From GCA-2686295 sp964402995 (GTDB lineage: Archaea; Nanobdellota; Nanobdellia; Woesearchaeales; GCA-2686295), in NCBI GenBank assembly GCA_964402995.1, contig CAYOEA010000007.1, positions 39,773 through 103,772 on the forward strand: DNA of 64,000 bases, given 5' to 3'. The position numbers were made by a program, and so were the translations under genes. Below are positions 15,971 to 25,491 of this stretch, piece after piece. Position 1 is the first letter of the stretch. Each line of letters starts with the position of its first letter. Under the pieces are notes generated by a model that saw only the letters and a program-made list of their open reading frames with translations, searched no databases and was not told the origin of the DNA.

Positions 15971-18666
15971 TATATCCACACTCTAAATTCAATTATTTCA
16001 GGTCCCCATAAATAAGGTATATTAGATAATGTTGAGATTATTATTTCTAATTCTTCAAATCTAATCAACACAGTCCCATCTTCTTCAAAGTCAAAAGCAG
16101 ATAAAAGACCATACATTGATAAATCATAAGCATCTTGAGGATTATAACTTATATTTGTTGAATTATAACTACAATTATTAGATCCATTATAATCAGAAGG
16201 GATTTTAATATCCATGAAAGATGAGTCTACAAATTCAATATTCCAATCACATCCATCTTCAATATTCACTACATCAGTTCTAGAAGTTGAAGAATTAATC
16301 ATCACAGTATAAATAACAGTATTATTTGCTGAACAATTTGTTGAGTTAGATGAAGAGTCACCTGTTCTAATTGAAATATTATTATCTCCACTAATTAACA
16401 AATCCACAGGAATATTAATTATGAATGAGTCTCCTAAAGTGGCATAATTAGTTGAGAAATCTGATAAATTAAACACAACATCATCATTGACTACTAATAA
16501 ATCAGTCCAATGTTCATCAGAGTAAGAAGTTACTTTTGCATCAACAACCCTCATACCCTCATAAATTTTAAGCGTCTTATTACAACTTACGAATTCACTC
16601 GATTCTAAATCAATCGCTATTTCATTTGGATTAATTGTTTCTAATTGTCCAACATAACCATATTTTAAAAAAGTATGTGGATAAATATTTGAAGGAAGAT
16701 GATCTCCGTGAAAATTTAGTATTTGAGAACTAAAGTTTGATAATCTTAAAATTTCATTTGTAATATTTCTATAAACTTCTTCTAATTGAGAAGCGTTAGT
16801 TGCATCAAAATATAAAGAATCATTACAAGCTGTTTGTTTTAAGGTATCTGTTCCATCAGTAGAAATACCATCTCCAAAACCAATTGTGAATACTGTAACA
16901 TTATTTATTGAATTATTGCAGGCATATTGTCCCGCACTTATTGTTGACGCAGGTGCATTTGAAGTATCATATTCCCCATCATAAATTCCAGGTCCGCTAC
17001 ATTTGTGAGTTGCATCTCCATCACTTAAAACAACCAAATAGTCTGGAATTGTATCTGCACTCACCATATCAAATGCCTTATAAATTCCACAACAAACACA
17101 AGTCCAACCATCACCTTCATAACCATTAATCTCAAGTTCCAATGTTGGTCTATCTTTTGTTAAATCAACAGCACTAGAAACAGAACCATCATAGCTTACT
17201 AAACCAACATCTGCGGTTGTAGCATTTAACAGCGTATCAACAGATAATAAATCTGCTTCTTGTGCAATTTCCATTCTTGATCTTGAGCAATCAAATTCTG
17301 ATTCATGATATCTTGACCTTGGTATACACGATCCTCCACAAACATTCCCGGTACAATCTGCAGCATCAGCAACAACACAACTTTGCCAACCAGAACGCCG
17401 ACAATTATAAGTACAAATTAAATTATCGGAATATTCACCACAATAATCCATGCTCCCTGAAATATCAGTAACTAAAACTACATCTACATCTTGTCCTGAG
17501 TTTTGAATAATTACCCCATCTAAACCTGCAAGACCTAATCTTACTGGAACTGTAATTTCACTTAAACCAGCGTAATTCAAAACTGTTTGTAAAAAACTAT
17601 TATTTACTTGTATCGAAACATTATCCGTTTGATTACTCTCAAATACTGTAACATTCCCTATTGAAAAATAAACTGATGCATTGAAAAGAGATTGGTTCAA
17701 GAAATAATTTAGATTAATGCTTAAATTGTTTAATAAGCCAGGAACATAAAAAGAATCGTATAAGTTTATTACACCATTTACTTCGGGAAATTCTTTTTTA
17801 TTCTCAACAGCTATAGGTACAAAATAATCACTTTCATAATTTACTCTTAAAAAACCACCTGCAACATAAGATTCATTCAATAAACCTAAAAAATAAATAC
17901 TTACATTATTTTTCTCAGAAACAAAATCATTACTACAACTTGTTAAGTTCCAAGCATCAGGTGCCATATTAGTATTTGATGAATTTAATTGACCATTGCA
18001 TGGAATTCCATTAATATATAAAACAAAATCACTTGGAGTTGATAATTCTAAATAAACTGATTTCACATCCGAACTTAGCAAATCTATAGGGAGTTCTAAG
18101 TGTGTTGTTATATTTCCTTGCCCGATGAATCCTCCAAAGTAAGAATAAGAAGATCTTTCTAACGATTGTATTTTCCTAATATATGCAGATGATGAACTTC
18201 CTTGCAGTGTTTCTGCATCTTTTTTAATTCCTGAAATTAATCTTCTATAAGAATAAACCGTGCTTTGAGAACTAATATTGCTTGCGTAAAGTTCAGATCC
18301 ATCTAAATAAACTCCAAATCCAAAATTTGCAGGGAGCATTCCTTGAAGAACTAACGAAGTTAAATTATTTGCTTCAATAGTATTTCCTAAACTCCAAAAC
18401 TTTCCTATTTGATATAATATACTAACGCTCGGATCATCTATCATCCCATTTGCAATTAATGAATCTATCCAAGGATCACCCATTTCTTCAACGGTTAATT
18501 CATCTAATACTCTAACAATATCTCTCGAATAATAATCTGCAACTGGTGAGTCATCAGTTGATATTTGAAATGTTAACATAAGAATTACTGCTGTAACTAT
18601 TAGTATTGACGCAAATAGTGCATCTATAGTAAAATAAAATCCTTTTTTTGAATTCAAACTTACCAT
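15970..18666 (-). CDS. large minor pilin with von Willebrand factor A domain
   Basis: 898 residues. The N-terminus is pilin-like (NSKKGFYFTIDALFASILIVTAVILML). A VWA domain begins near 394 with the MIDAS motif DISGSM. It carries a cysteine-rich insertion (about 408-455, ten cysteines) and continues to LSDGDAT near 547. The last residues (WGPEIIEFRVWI) resemble the end of the short protein at 40960 (YGPDIGELKIWA), and the first 130 residues match it too. It looks like that small pilin scaffold with a large VWA-bearing segment inserted. The likely role is a pilus-tip or surface adhesin. The ATG overlaps the upstream stop. Confidence 0.85.
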   Translation of the reverse strand: MVSLNSKKGFYFTIDALFASILIVTAVILMLTFQISTDDSPVADYYSRDIVRVLDELTVEEMGDPWIDSLIANGMIDDPSVSILYQIGKFWSLGNTIEANNLTSLVLQGMLPANFGFGVYLDGSELYASNISSQSTVYSYRRLISGIKKDAETLQGSSSSAYIRKIQSLERSSYSYFGGFIGQGNITTHLELPIDLLSSDVKSVYLELSTPSDFVLYINGIPCNGQLNSSNTNMAPDAWNLTSCSNDFVSEKNNVSIYFLGLLNESYVAGGFLRVNYESDYFVPIAVENKKEFPEVNGVINLYDSFYVPGLLNNLSINLNYFLNQSLFNASVYFSIGNVTVFESNQTDNVSIQVNNSFLQTVLNYAGLSEITVPVRLGLAGLDGVIIQNSGQDVDVVLVTDISGSMDYCGEYSDNLICTYNCRRSGWQSCVVADAADCTGNVCGGSCIPRSRYHESEFDCSRSRMEIAQEADLLSVDTLLNATTADVGLVSYDGSVSSAVDLTKDRPTLELEINGYEGDGWTCVCCGIYKAFDMVSADTIPDYLVVLSDGDATHKCSGPGIYDGEYDTSNAPASTISAGQYACNNSINNVTVFTIGFGDGISTDGTDTLKQTACNDSLYFDATNASQLEEVYRNITNEILRLSNFSSQILNFHGDHLPSNIYPHTFLKYGYVGQLETINPNEIAIDLESSEFVSCNKTLKIYEGMRVVDAKVTSYSDEHWTDLLVVNDDVVFNLSDFSTNYATLGDSFIINIPVDLLISGDNNISIRTGDSSSNSTNCSANNTVIYTVMINSSTSRTDVVNIEDGCDWNIEFVDSSFMDIKIPSDYNGSNNCSYNSTNISYNPQDAYDLSMYGLLSAFDFEEDGTVLIRFEELEIIISTLSNIPYLWGPEIIEFRVWI

Positions 18667-19169
18667 GTATACACCGCCATGCGTATTATTGTTGAATTGT
18701 AAATTGTTAAACGTTCAACTTTAACTAAATCTTCATAATTCTCATCAGTGAAATCAAGATCACAGCCATCAATAACAGAAGCTTTCCCATAAGCACACAA
18801 ACTTATATTAAGTGGAACTCCAGCATCTGAAAACTGAAACACATAATTACTTCTAGATCCAAACAAACTCAAAGTAGTAGAATAATTCAAAACACTAAAT
18901 TGTTCTAGTTTTGTTTTATCTACCCTATTATCAGTTGTCAATCCAATTCTAACAACAGTTTGGTTATCCCAATCCACAGGGTTTCCTAACCCTAACAAAG
19001 ACTCAGATATTAAATCCGCATCAGTTCTAACGACTTCAAAATGATCGTCTTGAAAATAATCAAGCATTACTTTTGAGACTATCACAACTATTAAAATAAA
19101 CAAAATAAAACTAACTACAAAATCAGTCATAGTTACTTGCGCCTTTTTATTAGTAAATAAAATAGTCAA
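18660..19169 (-). CDS. minor pilin-like protein
   Basis: 169 residues with the N-terminus NKKAQVTMTDFVVSFILFILIVVIVSKV, a class III-type prepilin leader followed by one membrane helix, then a Cys-containing extracytoplasmic domain. The start is TTG at 19169, overlapping the TGA of the upstream gene; no other in-frame start precedes the hydrophobic helix. It overlaps the VWA pilin start by 7 bp. Probably a minor pilin or assembly primer; no specific family recognised. Confidence 0.75.
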   Translation of the reverse strand: MTILFTNKKAQVTMTDFVVSFILFILIVVIVSKVMLDYFQDDHFEVVRTDADLISESLLGLGNPVDWDNQTVVRIGLTTDNRVDKTKLEQFSVLNYSTTLSLFGSRSNYVFQFSDAGVPLNISLCAYGKASVIDGCDLDFTDENYEDLVKVERLTIYNSTIIRMAVYTW

Positions 19170-19546
19170 TTTATTTGCACGTCTCCTTGAACATTCTCAA
19201 TTATATTATCACCTTTTACAAGAACTCCACTTGTTGGTGGAACTCTCAAAGTTACTGAACGTTTATCCATTGATAAAACTAAATAACTTTTTGATAAACT
19301 TAAATTATAATCATCATTTTCTGAAACATAAACTGCTCGCCTATAACCATTATTCATTTCAGATGCTAAAATTAGTTCATGTTGTATACTTTCTGCTTGC
19401 AATCTTAATTCAACTTCTTTCTGTTTAGTAATCTGATCATTAAGTGTTCCTGACATTAAAAGAAGAAGAATTCCTCCAAAAAAGATAGATATAGCTACCC
19501 AAAACATGAATTCAAAGATTATTTGTCCTTTTTTTCCCCTTACCAT
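19166..19546 (-). CDS. minor pilin-like protein
   Basis: 126 residues: a KKG processing-type site followed by QIIFEFMFWVAISIFFGGILLLL, with Glu at position +5 of the presumed mature protein as in type IV pilins, then a small beta-strand-rich domain. GGGGAT lies about 8 nt upstream of the ATG. It is in an operon with its neighbours, overlapping the next gene by 4 bp. Confidence 0.78.
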   Translation of the reverse strand: MVRGKKGQIIFEFMFWVAISIFFGGILLLLMSGTLNDQITKQKEVELRLQAESIQHELILASEMNNGYRRAVYVSENDDYNLSLSKSYLVLSMDKRSVTLRVPPTSGVLVKGDNIIENVQGDVQIN

Positions 19547-19593
19547 GAAATAAATCCCCTAAAAAAATTAATAGTAAAAAATCAAAACCATCA

Positions 19594-20052
19594 TCATGGT
19601 TTATCACGTATTAACACATCATTTGCTCGTGCAATTATTTGTACTGTATGCGTTCCTTGTGATGCAGATAAATTTCCAGTCAAATTTGCTTGAGAATATT
19701 TTCTTACAGAAAATGATGATTCATCAAATGCAATTACAAATGTTAAATTATTTCCAGCCATATCAACTGATTCAATATGATTTGGCATGTAAAATTTTAT
19801 TGTTTTTTGACTTGGCTCACCTAGATAATAAACTTCATTTGCTGCTTGCGCCAAAGTACTACTTGCTTTATCTATTTGTGTTCGCGTCATAGACTCTGTT
19901 AAATCGCTTATTTCTGAGAAAAATAATATTGTTAATGGCAAAACTATAAGTGCAGCAATACCTACTATAAACAAGTATTCCATTGCAGCTTGTCCACGCT
20001 TATTTTTTATGAAAAGCTTAAAAGCTACTAATTTCTTTATTTTTCCCACCAT
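19594..20052 (-). CDS. type IV pilin-like protein with class III signal peptide
   Basis: 152 residues. The prepilin site KNKRG, then QAAMEYLFIVGIAALIVLP, fits the archaeal class III signal (Q at +1, E at +5). The mature domain is small and strand-rich. A TATA box (TATTTAAATA near 20080) 28 bp upstream shows that a new leaderless transcription unit begins here and runs through five genes to 15008. It is less like the two abundant-type pilins upstream, so it may be a minor pilin or initiator. Confidence 0.82.
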   Translation of the reverse strand: MVGKIKKLVAFKLFIKNKRGQAAMEYLFIVGIAALIVLPLTILFFSEISDLTESMTRTQIDKASSTLAQAANEVYYLGEPSQKTIKFYMPNHIESVDMAGNNLTFVIAFDESSFSVRKYSQANLTGNLSASQGTHTVQIIARANDVLIRDKP

Positions 20053-20181
20053 ATTAAAGATTATTTAGCCATTCTCATATTTAAATACTCGTCGTCATTA
20101 AAGAATGAAACATTTTGAATAGAAAATATCATCAAAGAAAATAAGAAATAAAAAAATAAAAATAAATAAATTAATTTAGGT

Positions 20182-20772
20182 TTAAGCTTTTCCTCTAAGT
20201 TGTCCAGTTATATCATGTGGTAAACCAGTCTCAGAGTTAGTATAAGAAACAGTTACATCTGATTTGAATCTTCCTTCAAGACCATCTGTTAAACAAGTTA
20301 TTTGAAGTAAAAATAATTCATCATTTTTAACTGTTGTAACGTTATTAAGTGCTGTACCATCGCAGTCTGCAATTACACTACAAACTTCAAAAGAATCTAA
20401 GTTTTCACAATTATCAGTTGCACTAACACTTGAAATAGTTATGTCTTCACCTAAATTGTTTCTAAAAGCTAAAGTTACTGTATTTGCAGTTGCATCTATT
20501 GAAGGTTTATCAATACAAGTTAAACCTTGCCCTACAAAATCACATTTCTCAGGAAGTGTTGTACCTTGACCCATCACACCAAAATATGCTAATGCGCCTG
20601 CTGCTGCTAAAACTATCAAAATAGCCCAACTATAAGTCATTAAGAATTCCATAGCTGCTTGTCCCTTCCGATTATTTTTTATCGGAAGTCCAGAAATACT
20701 TGATTTCTGATTCTTTCGATTATTTTTTATCGGAAATTCAAAAACACTTTTCTTTTGTAAACTTTTATCCAT
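20182..20772 (-). CDS. type IV pilin with duplicated leader segment
   Basis: 196 residues from the ATG at 20772, chosen because GAGGTG lies 8 nt upstream; an upstream ATG overlaps that ribosome binding site. The leader is unusually long and contains PIKNNRK twice. Only the second copy runs into the processing site RKG before QAAMEFLMTYSWAILIVLAAAGALAYFGV. The mature domain has several Cys and closely resembles the next pilin (CDF-GQGL-CIDKPS, ending GQLRGKA), so the two are recent duplicates. It has its own TATA box near 20800-20812 and a strong ribosome binding site, as expected for a major pilin. Confidence 0.88.
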   Translation of the reverse strand: MDKSLQKKSVFEFPIKNNRKNQKSSISGLPIKNNRKGQAAMEFLMTYSWAILIVLAAAGALAYFGVMGQGTTLPEKCDFVGQGLTCIDKPSIDATANTVTLAFRNNLGEDITISSVSATDNCENLDSFEVCSVIADCDGTALNNVTTVKNDELFLLQITCLTDGLEGRFKSDVTVSYTNSETGLPHDITGQLRGKA

Positions 20773-20934
20773 AATTATACACCTCATTAATCAATAATAA
20801 TATTAATATTTAAACTTCAGCAAATAGTATATTTAAATTCTTTTATTTAGAATTCAATATTAAACTTAGAAAGAAATATATTTCATTTAAAGAGAAAGAA
20901 AGAAAAAAAGAAAAAAAAGAAAATTAATTTATGT

Positions 20935-21426
20935 TTAAGCTTTTCCTCTAAGTTGTCCTGTAACAGCGTGAGGTAAACCAGTTTCTGTGTTTGTGTATGT
21001 AACAGTTACATCTGATTTAAATTTACCTTCAAGTCCGTCAGTTGAACAAGTTAGTTGTAATAGGAAACCTTGATCATTAGTTACGTTTGTTGCGTTATTT
21101 AATGCTGATCCACAGTTTGCAATTTCATCACAAACTTCCCAATCATCTAAACTTGCACAATCATCAGTAGCTGTAACGCTAGTAATTGTAACTTTTTCTC
21201 CTAAATTGTTCTTAAGAGCTAATGTTATTGTGTCTGCTGCATCGTCCATTGAAGGTTTATCAATACAACTTAGACCTTGTCCACCAAAGTCACATTTTTC
21301 TGGGAATAATGAACTTGTATCCAAAACTCCAAAGTATGCTAATGCTCCTACTGCTGCTAATACTACTAAAATAGCCCAACCGTAAGTCATTAGGAATTCC
21401 ATTGCTGCTTGTCCTTTTTTCATCAT
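20935..21426 (-). CDS. type IV pilin, probable major subunit
   Basis: 163 residues from the tandem ATGs at 21426/21423. GAGGTG lies 7-10 nt upstream, while the longer in-frame extension to 21498 contains the TATA box and leader, so it is rejected. The leader is minimal (MMKKG), followed by QAAMEFLMTYGWAILVVLAAVGALAYFGV. Its domain is near identical in layout to the pilin at 20772, with four to six paired Cys. The leader mRNA holds a small ATAGC/GCTAT hairpin. Confidence 0.88.
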   Translation of the reverse strand: MMKKGQAAMEFLMTYGWAILVVLAAVGALAYFGVLDTSSLFPEKCDFGGQGLSCIDKPSMDDAADTITLALKNNLGEKVTITSVTATDDCASLDDWEVCDEIANCGSALNNATNVTNDQGFLLQLTCSTDGLEGKFKSDVTVTYTNTETGLPHAVTGQLRGKA

Positions 21427-21569
21427 GTATATACACCTCTTGTATATTCGTTTTTTATCATCATAGCGTATGCTATAGGCTCTTTTGACATTTAACATAT
21501 AAAAAGATTTCGGTTTTTCATATACAAAGATACTATTTTGTATACTGGAGGAGATTATTAAGAATCCAA

Positions 21570-22652
21570 CTAAAACATACTTCCAAAGAATAAATGCATT
21601 ACTTTAAAGGAAATTATGAATATAGTAATTGAAACCACGATGAAAATTGGCACATACTTTAAACCATCCTTTATATTTCCTTTTGAAATAGTAGAAACTA
21701 TCATTGCAGAAAATAAACTTGTAAGAAATAAATTAGAATACGCAAATATTTCAAAATTCCTAACAGATATTGATTCAGCATCAAAATTCATCTGAAGAGA
21801 ACCAGAAGACATTCCTCCTCCACCAATGAAATCAGTTAATATAGATTTAATAATTACCATTAATTCGTGAGATAAACCCAAAAGTACAGGTGCAGCCCCA
21901 ATTGCAGCTACAGAAATAAATATGACGTAAGTCATAACTGAAGCACCCATTTCTTTTTTCATAATTCTCATTTCTTGAACATTAATTGAGACTTTGTTTA
22001 GAAGATCCCCCATCCGACTTCCACTTCTAAGACCTTCAAGCATCATATTAACTATTCGTCTAAGAAGATCAGAATCATATCTATCAACAAATTCAAGCAA
22101 AGCATCATCTATACTTTTCCCAGTCAAAGTTGATTTTGCAACTTTTTCCATTTCAACTGCTAGTATACCAAAATTAGGTTTTACAGCATAAAGTAATGCA
22201 CGCTCAAGCATCATTCCTGCATTCACATTTGCAGCTGTTAATTGTAATAAATCAGGTAAATGTAATTCAATTTCCTGCACCCTATTATACAAAATATACG
22301 ATGCCCAATATTTTATAAGATAAAAAGATGCAAAATAAAGCAAAGTTGGTAACAGAAATGCTAATGCAATTAATGTTAGAACAAAACTTTTAGCAGTTGA
22401 CATATCAGCTACAAAAAAACTTAAAATTATCATTAAACCAATTAAAACAACATAAGCTCGCGACAAGGTTATATTCAAAGTCTTATAGGTTTGTTTATAA
22501 CCTAAATTCTTCATAGCGTGATTTATATCTGATTTTAATTGTTCATATCTGCTTAATTTTTTAGTGGAAATTTGTTTTTTGTTTTTTATAGATGTATCTC
22601 TAACTTCACGAAGTTCTTTTGCTTTTTTATTCATTAAATTGTTGATATCCAT
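21570..22652 (-). CDS. type IV pilus platform protein, T2SF/TadC-type (second)
   Basis: 360-residue inner-membrane platform protein of the archaeal pilus machinery. A basic N-terminus (to about 65) is followed by two membrane helices (VVLIGLMIILSFF, FVLTLIALAFLLPTLLY), the cytoplasmic T2SF four-helix domain with ELHLPDLLQLTAANVNAGMMLE, and three or four helices at the end. The last loop carries a Gly/Ser-rich segment. It lies 3 bp after the other platform gene and corresponds to the gene at 46673 in the second locus, including the SKGN...GLKYVPIFI ending. Confidence 0.9.
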   Translation of the reverse strand: MDINNLMNKKAKELREVRDTSIKNKKQISTKKLSRYEQLKSDINHAMKNLGYKQTYKTLNITLSRAYVVLIGLMIILSFFVADMSTAKSFVLTLIALAFLLPTLLYFASFYLIKYWASYILYNRVQEIELHLPDLLQLTAANVNAGMMLERALLYAVKPNFGILAVEMEKVAKSTLTGKSIDDALLEFVDRYDSDLLRRIVNMMLEGLRSGSRMGDLLNKVSINVQEMRIMKKEMGASVMTYVIFISVAAIGAAPVLLGLSHELMVIIKSILTDFIGGGGMSSGSLQMNFDAESISVRNFEIFAYSNLFLTSLFSAMIVSTISKGNIKDGLKYVPIFIVVSITIFIISFKVMHLFFGSMF

Positions 22653-22655
22653 AAT

Positions 22656-23450
22656 CTATAACTCCACAGGAGGTCTTGAACTTTTTATTAAAGACAAAAA
22701 CATGAATTGTACAAATCCAATTAACATTGAGATCATAAGTAAGAAAGGTAAGGATAAATTTAAACCAATAAAGGTTGTTAAAATAATAAACATAGTAATT
22801 CCTAAAGATGGAACTATAACTGCCATCATCATGTAGAACATAGCCATAGGATTTAGTTTCTTACCATATTCTTCAACAGCTACTCGCTGTTCACGAACAA
22901 TTTGTTCAACAACCATTCTCAAAGAACCTACAACTTCAGCTCCAGTATTTATTGAATTTAAAACTTGCCATAGAATTTTTTTAAGTCCTTCTTCAGGAAC
23001 ATCTTCTATTGTTTGATTTATAGCATCTTCAATTGGAGTTCCTAAATCAATTTTTGAAACTATTTCATGAAAGTATATGCCTATTGCCTTATAATTTCCA
23101 GCCATGTTCTTAAACGTTTCATACGGTGGAACACCTGCTTCCATTTCAATAATTAAAAATCTTCCTGCAAAAACTAATTCTTTCGAAATATTTCTAGAAA
23201 TCTTATTTATCTTAACCTCGGGAGATTTTATAAAATAAGAAAACATAAAGAACAGTACAAATGGAAATGCTAAAACTGAAAATAAACTTTGTGTAAATAA
23301 GAATACTATAAAAACAATACCTCCCGCAGCATAAGCTGCAGAGATAAACGTCTTCTTAACAAAATAATCAGGTTTTTCAAGTATTCTTGCTTGACGAAGT
23401 GTAATTCCTAAATTAGGAAACCTTGATGCAATATTCTTGTAAAGTTGCAT
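22656..23450 (-). CDS. type IV pilus platform protein, T2SF/TadB-type (first)
   Basis: 264 residues with a T2SF domain: two helices near 35-80, the cytoplasmic part ISKELVFAGRFLIIEMEAGVPPYE, and two terminal helices. Together with the following gene it forms the paired platform on which the ATPase acts. The counterpart in the second locus is at 45807 (KEVLFAGRFLLVKLNSGKPL). The ATG lies 2 bp after the ATPase stop with GGTGA immediately upstream inside the ATPase gene. Confidence 0.9.
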   Translation of the reverse strand: MQLYKNIASRFPNLGITLRQARILEKPDYFVKKTFISAAYAAGGIVFIVFLFTQSLFSVLAFPFVLFFMFSYFIKSPEVKINKISRNISKELVFAGRFLIIEMEAGVPPYETFKNMAGNYKAIGIYFHEIVSKIDLGTPIEDAINQTIEDVPEEGLKKILWQVLNSINTGAEVVGSLRMVVEQIVREQRVAVEEYGKKLNPMAMFYMMMAVIVPSLGITMFIILTTFIGLNLSLPFLLMISMLIGFVQFMFLSLIKSSRPPVEL

Positions 23451-23452
23451 CT

Positions 23453-25417
23453 TTAATCATCACCTTTAATCCAATCCAATATCTCAGATCGTTTAGAAAT
23501 TTTAATTCCTGTAGACTCATCTTCATCTTTCTTTCCACTCTTCTTGTTCGTTGACTTGATAAGTTTTAAAAGCGCTTCTTTATCAGTATAATATTCTGCA
23601 ATTACTCTTCCTACTTCCTCAATTAAATAAACATTCTCATCTATCAAATATTGTAATACTACTTGTTTCTCTTTCAAATCTAATTTAATTTCTGCGTCTG
23701 TAAATCCAGTGTAATCTTTAAGTGATTCATATAATGCTTCAGATTCATTTCTCCATTCAAGTCTATCTTTCTTTGGATTATACTGCATTAAAACGTTAAA
23801 ATTTCCATCAGGTAGGATTTCAGCTATTTGGAATGTTCTTCTCATACCAGTTCGACGATTTCTGAATTGTACTACAACTAATGAGATTGCAGGCAAAAGT
23901 GTTCTTGGAACATTTATTGGTTCATTTGTAAGTCTTTCAATTGTTTCTGAAACATTATTTGCGTGAAATGTAGCATAACATGAATGTCCTGTATGAATTG
24001 CTTCGAATAAAGTTTCTGCTTCTCTTTTACGTCTAACTTCTCCTACAATAATTCTATCAGGTCTCATACGTAAACTGTTAACAAGTAAATCACCCATTTC
24101 CACAGAGCCTTTTCCTTCTGCGTTTGGAAGACAGGTGTTCATAGATACCCAATGTAAGAATGATGGTAATTGAATTTCACGTGTATCTTCAATAGATATT
24201 ACTCTTTGGTTTGGTGGAAAGAAATTTGCAAAACAATTCAGAGTACTTGTTTTTCCTGATGCAGTTCCTCCAGCAATCAGAATACTCATCTCATATTGTA
24301 TTGCAAGCCAAACAAGTGCTGCGGCTTCTGGAGTCATAGTTTCAGATTTTAAAAACTTAGTAACTGTCCATGGATCTCTTGCGAACTTTCTAATTGTTAT
24401 AGTATTTCCTTGTGTACTAATTGGTTTTAAAGTTGCATTAACCCTATCCCCTCCAGGTAAGTGTGCATCTAAAAGTGGTTCAAGTATAGAAATACTTCTT
24501 CCAACTTTCCTACCAATCATAGAAGAATAATGTTTAATCTGATCTTCTTCTTCAATAAAAACATTAGTTTTCAACCAACCGTGTTTTCTATGATAAACCC
24601 ATACAGGATCTGTTGCAGAGTTAATTACTATCTCTTCAAGATGAACATCGTCCATCAGTAATTCAATTTTTCCTAAACCTAAGCTTCTCTCAATCAAGTA
24701 TGTTGTTAAGAAATCTTCAGTTTCATCATCAATATCAGGAAAGTATTTCTGAATCAGAACTGAAATTGTTTGTTTGAATTTATCTTCAACAAACTCAGTT
24801 TTTTTAATATCAGTAATATCTGACAGACCTAAATTAACTTCATCAATTAATCTATTTCTAATCTTCTCCAAAATCATTTCTGTAGCTTCACTAACTTTAG
24901 AAATATTAACCTTGTAAGTAGGTACAAAATTACCTTTAATCATAACTATATTAATTACTAAAGGAATTTTATTTGAAAAATAATTATAAGTTTCAATTGG
25001 TTTTTCATAACCAATCTTTAAAGTAGGATCTTCTTTCTCAACTTTAGTTTTAACTGTTACTTCTTTTGAACTTTTTTTATCTTTAGAAGATGCTTTTGTT
25101 TTCTTAGCTTTCTTTATTTCATCTTTTGATAATATTTTTTCGTTCTCATGTATCTCAGACTCAGGATTAATTTTGTTATTTTTAACTTTCGTTAAATCTT
25201 CCATGAGAATTTTTCTCATTTCTTCTTTTGTTTCAACATGATAAATTTTTTCTGCTAAGAATCTGTTTTTTATTTGAGTACTAATCCATTCAGAAAAATC
25301 ATTTCTTCCTGAATTTACGTGAACTCCAAATGTTTTCTTTGACATGATACCCAGTTTATCAACTAGTTCATGTAAATCACTTACTGTCTCACCTGTAGTT
25401 AAATATAAGTCTGACAT
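23453..25417 (-). CDS. type IV pilus secretion ATPase (TadA/VirB11/GspE family) with extra N-terminal domain
   Basis: 654 residues. The C-terminal 490 residues are a secretion ATPase with Walker A GGTASGKT, an Asp box (EDTREI), Walker B RPDRIIVGEVR and a His box (HTGHSCYATFHANN). The first 80 residues form an additional domain (LHELVDKLG...FGVHVNSGRNDFSEWI...LAEKI) resembling the DUF5752-type module, joined by a Lys-rich linker (about 95-130). The second-locus ATPase lacks both. GGGGAG lies about 4 nt before the ATG. It powers pilus assembly at the cytoplasmic face. Confidence 0.93.
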   Translation of the reverse strand: MSDLYLTTGETVSDLHELVDKLGIMSKKTFGVHVNSGRNDFSEWISTQIKNRFLAEKIYHVETKEEMRKILMEDLTKVKNNKINPESEIHENEKILSKDEIKKAKKTKASSKDKKSSKEVTVKTKVEKEDPTLKIGYEKPIETYNYFSNKIPLVINIVMIKGNFVPTYKVNISKVSEATEMILEKIRNRLIDEVNLGLSDITDIKKTEFVEDKFKQTISVLIQKYFPDIDDETEDFLTTYLIERSLGLGKIELLMDDVHLEEIVINSATDPVWVYHRKHGWLKTNVFIEEEDQIKHYSSMIGRKVGRSISILEPLLDAHLPGGDRVNATLKPISTQGNTITIRKFARDPWTVTKFLKSETMTPEAAALVWLAIQYEMSILIAGGTASGKTSTLNCFANFFPPNQRVISIEDTREIQLPSFLHWVSMNTCLPNAEGKGSVEMGDLLVNSLRMRPDRIIVGEVRRKREAETLFEAIHTGHSCYATFHANNVSETIERLTNEPINVPRTLLPAISLVVVQFRNRRTGMRRTFQIAEILPDGNFNVLMQYNPKKDRLEWRNESEALYESLKDYTGFTDAEIKLDLKEKQVVLQYLIDENVYLIEEVGRVIAEYYTDKEALLKLIKSTNKKSGKKDEDESTGIKISKRSEILDWIKGDD

Positions 25418-25491
25418 AATCTCCCCTCTTTTTGTACTCCCCTTTTTGCACGAATTATTATTAAAACATGATTTCTAACAAGAAAAAATAT

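Noticed and set aside
21427..21498. N-terminal extension of the pilin at 20935
   Set aside because: This stretch contains the TATA box, the mRNA leader hairpin and the GAGGTG ribosome binding site, so it is untranslated.
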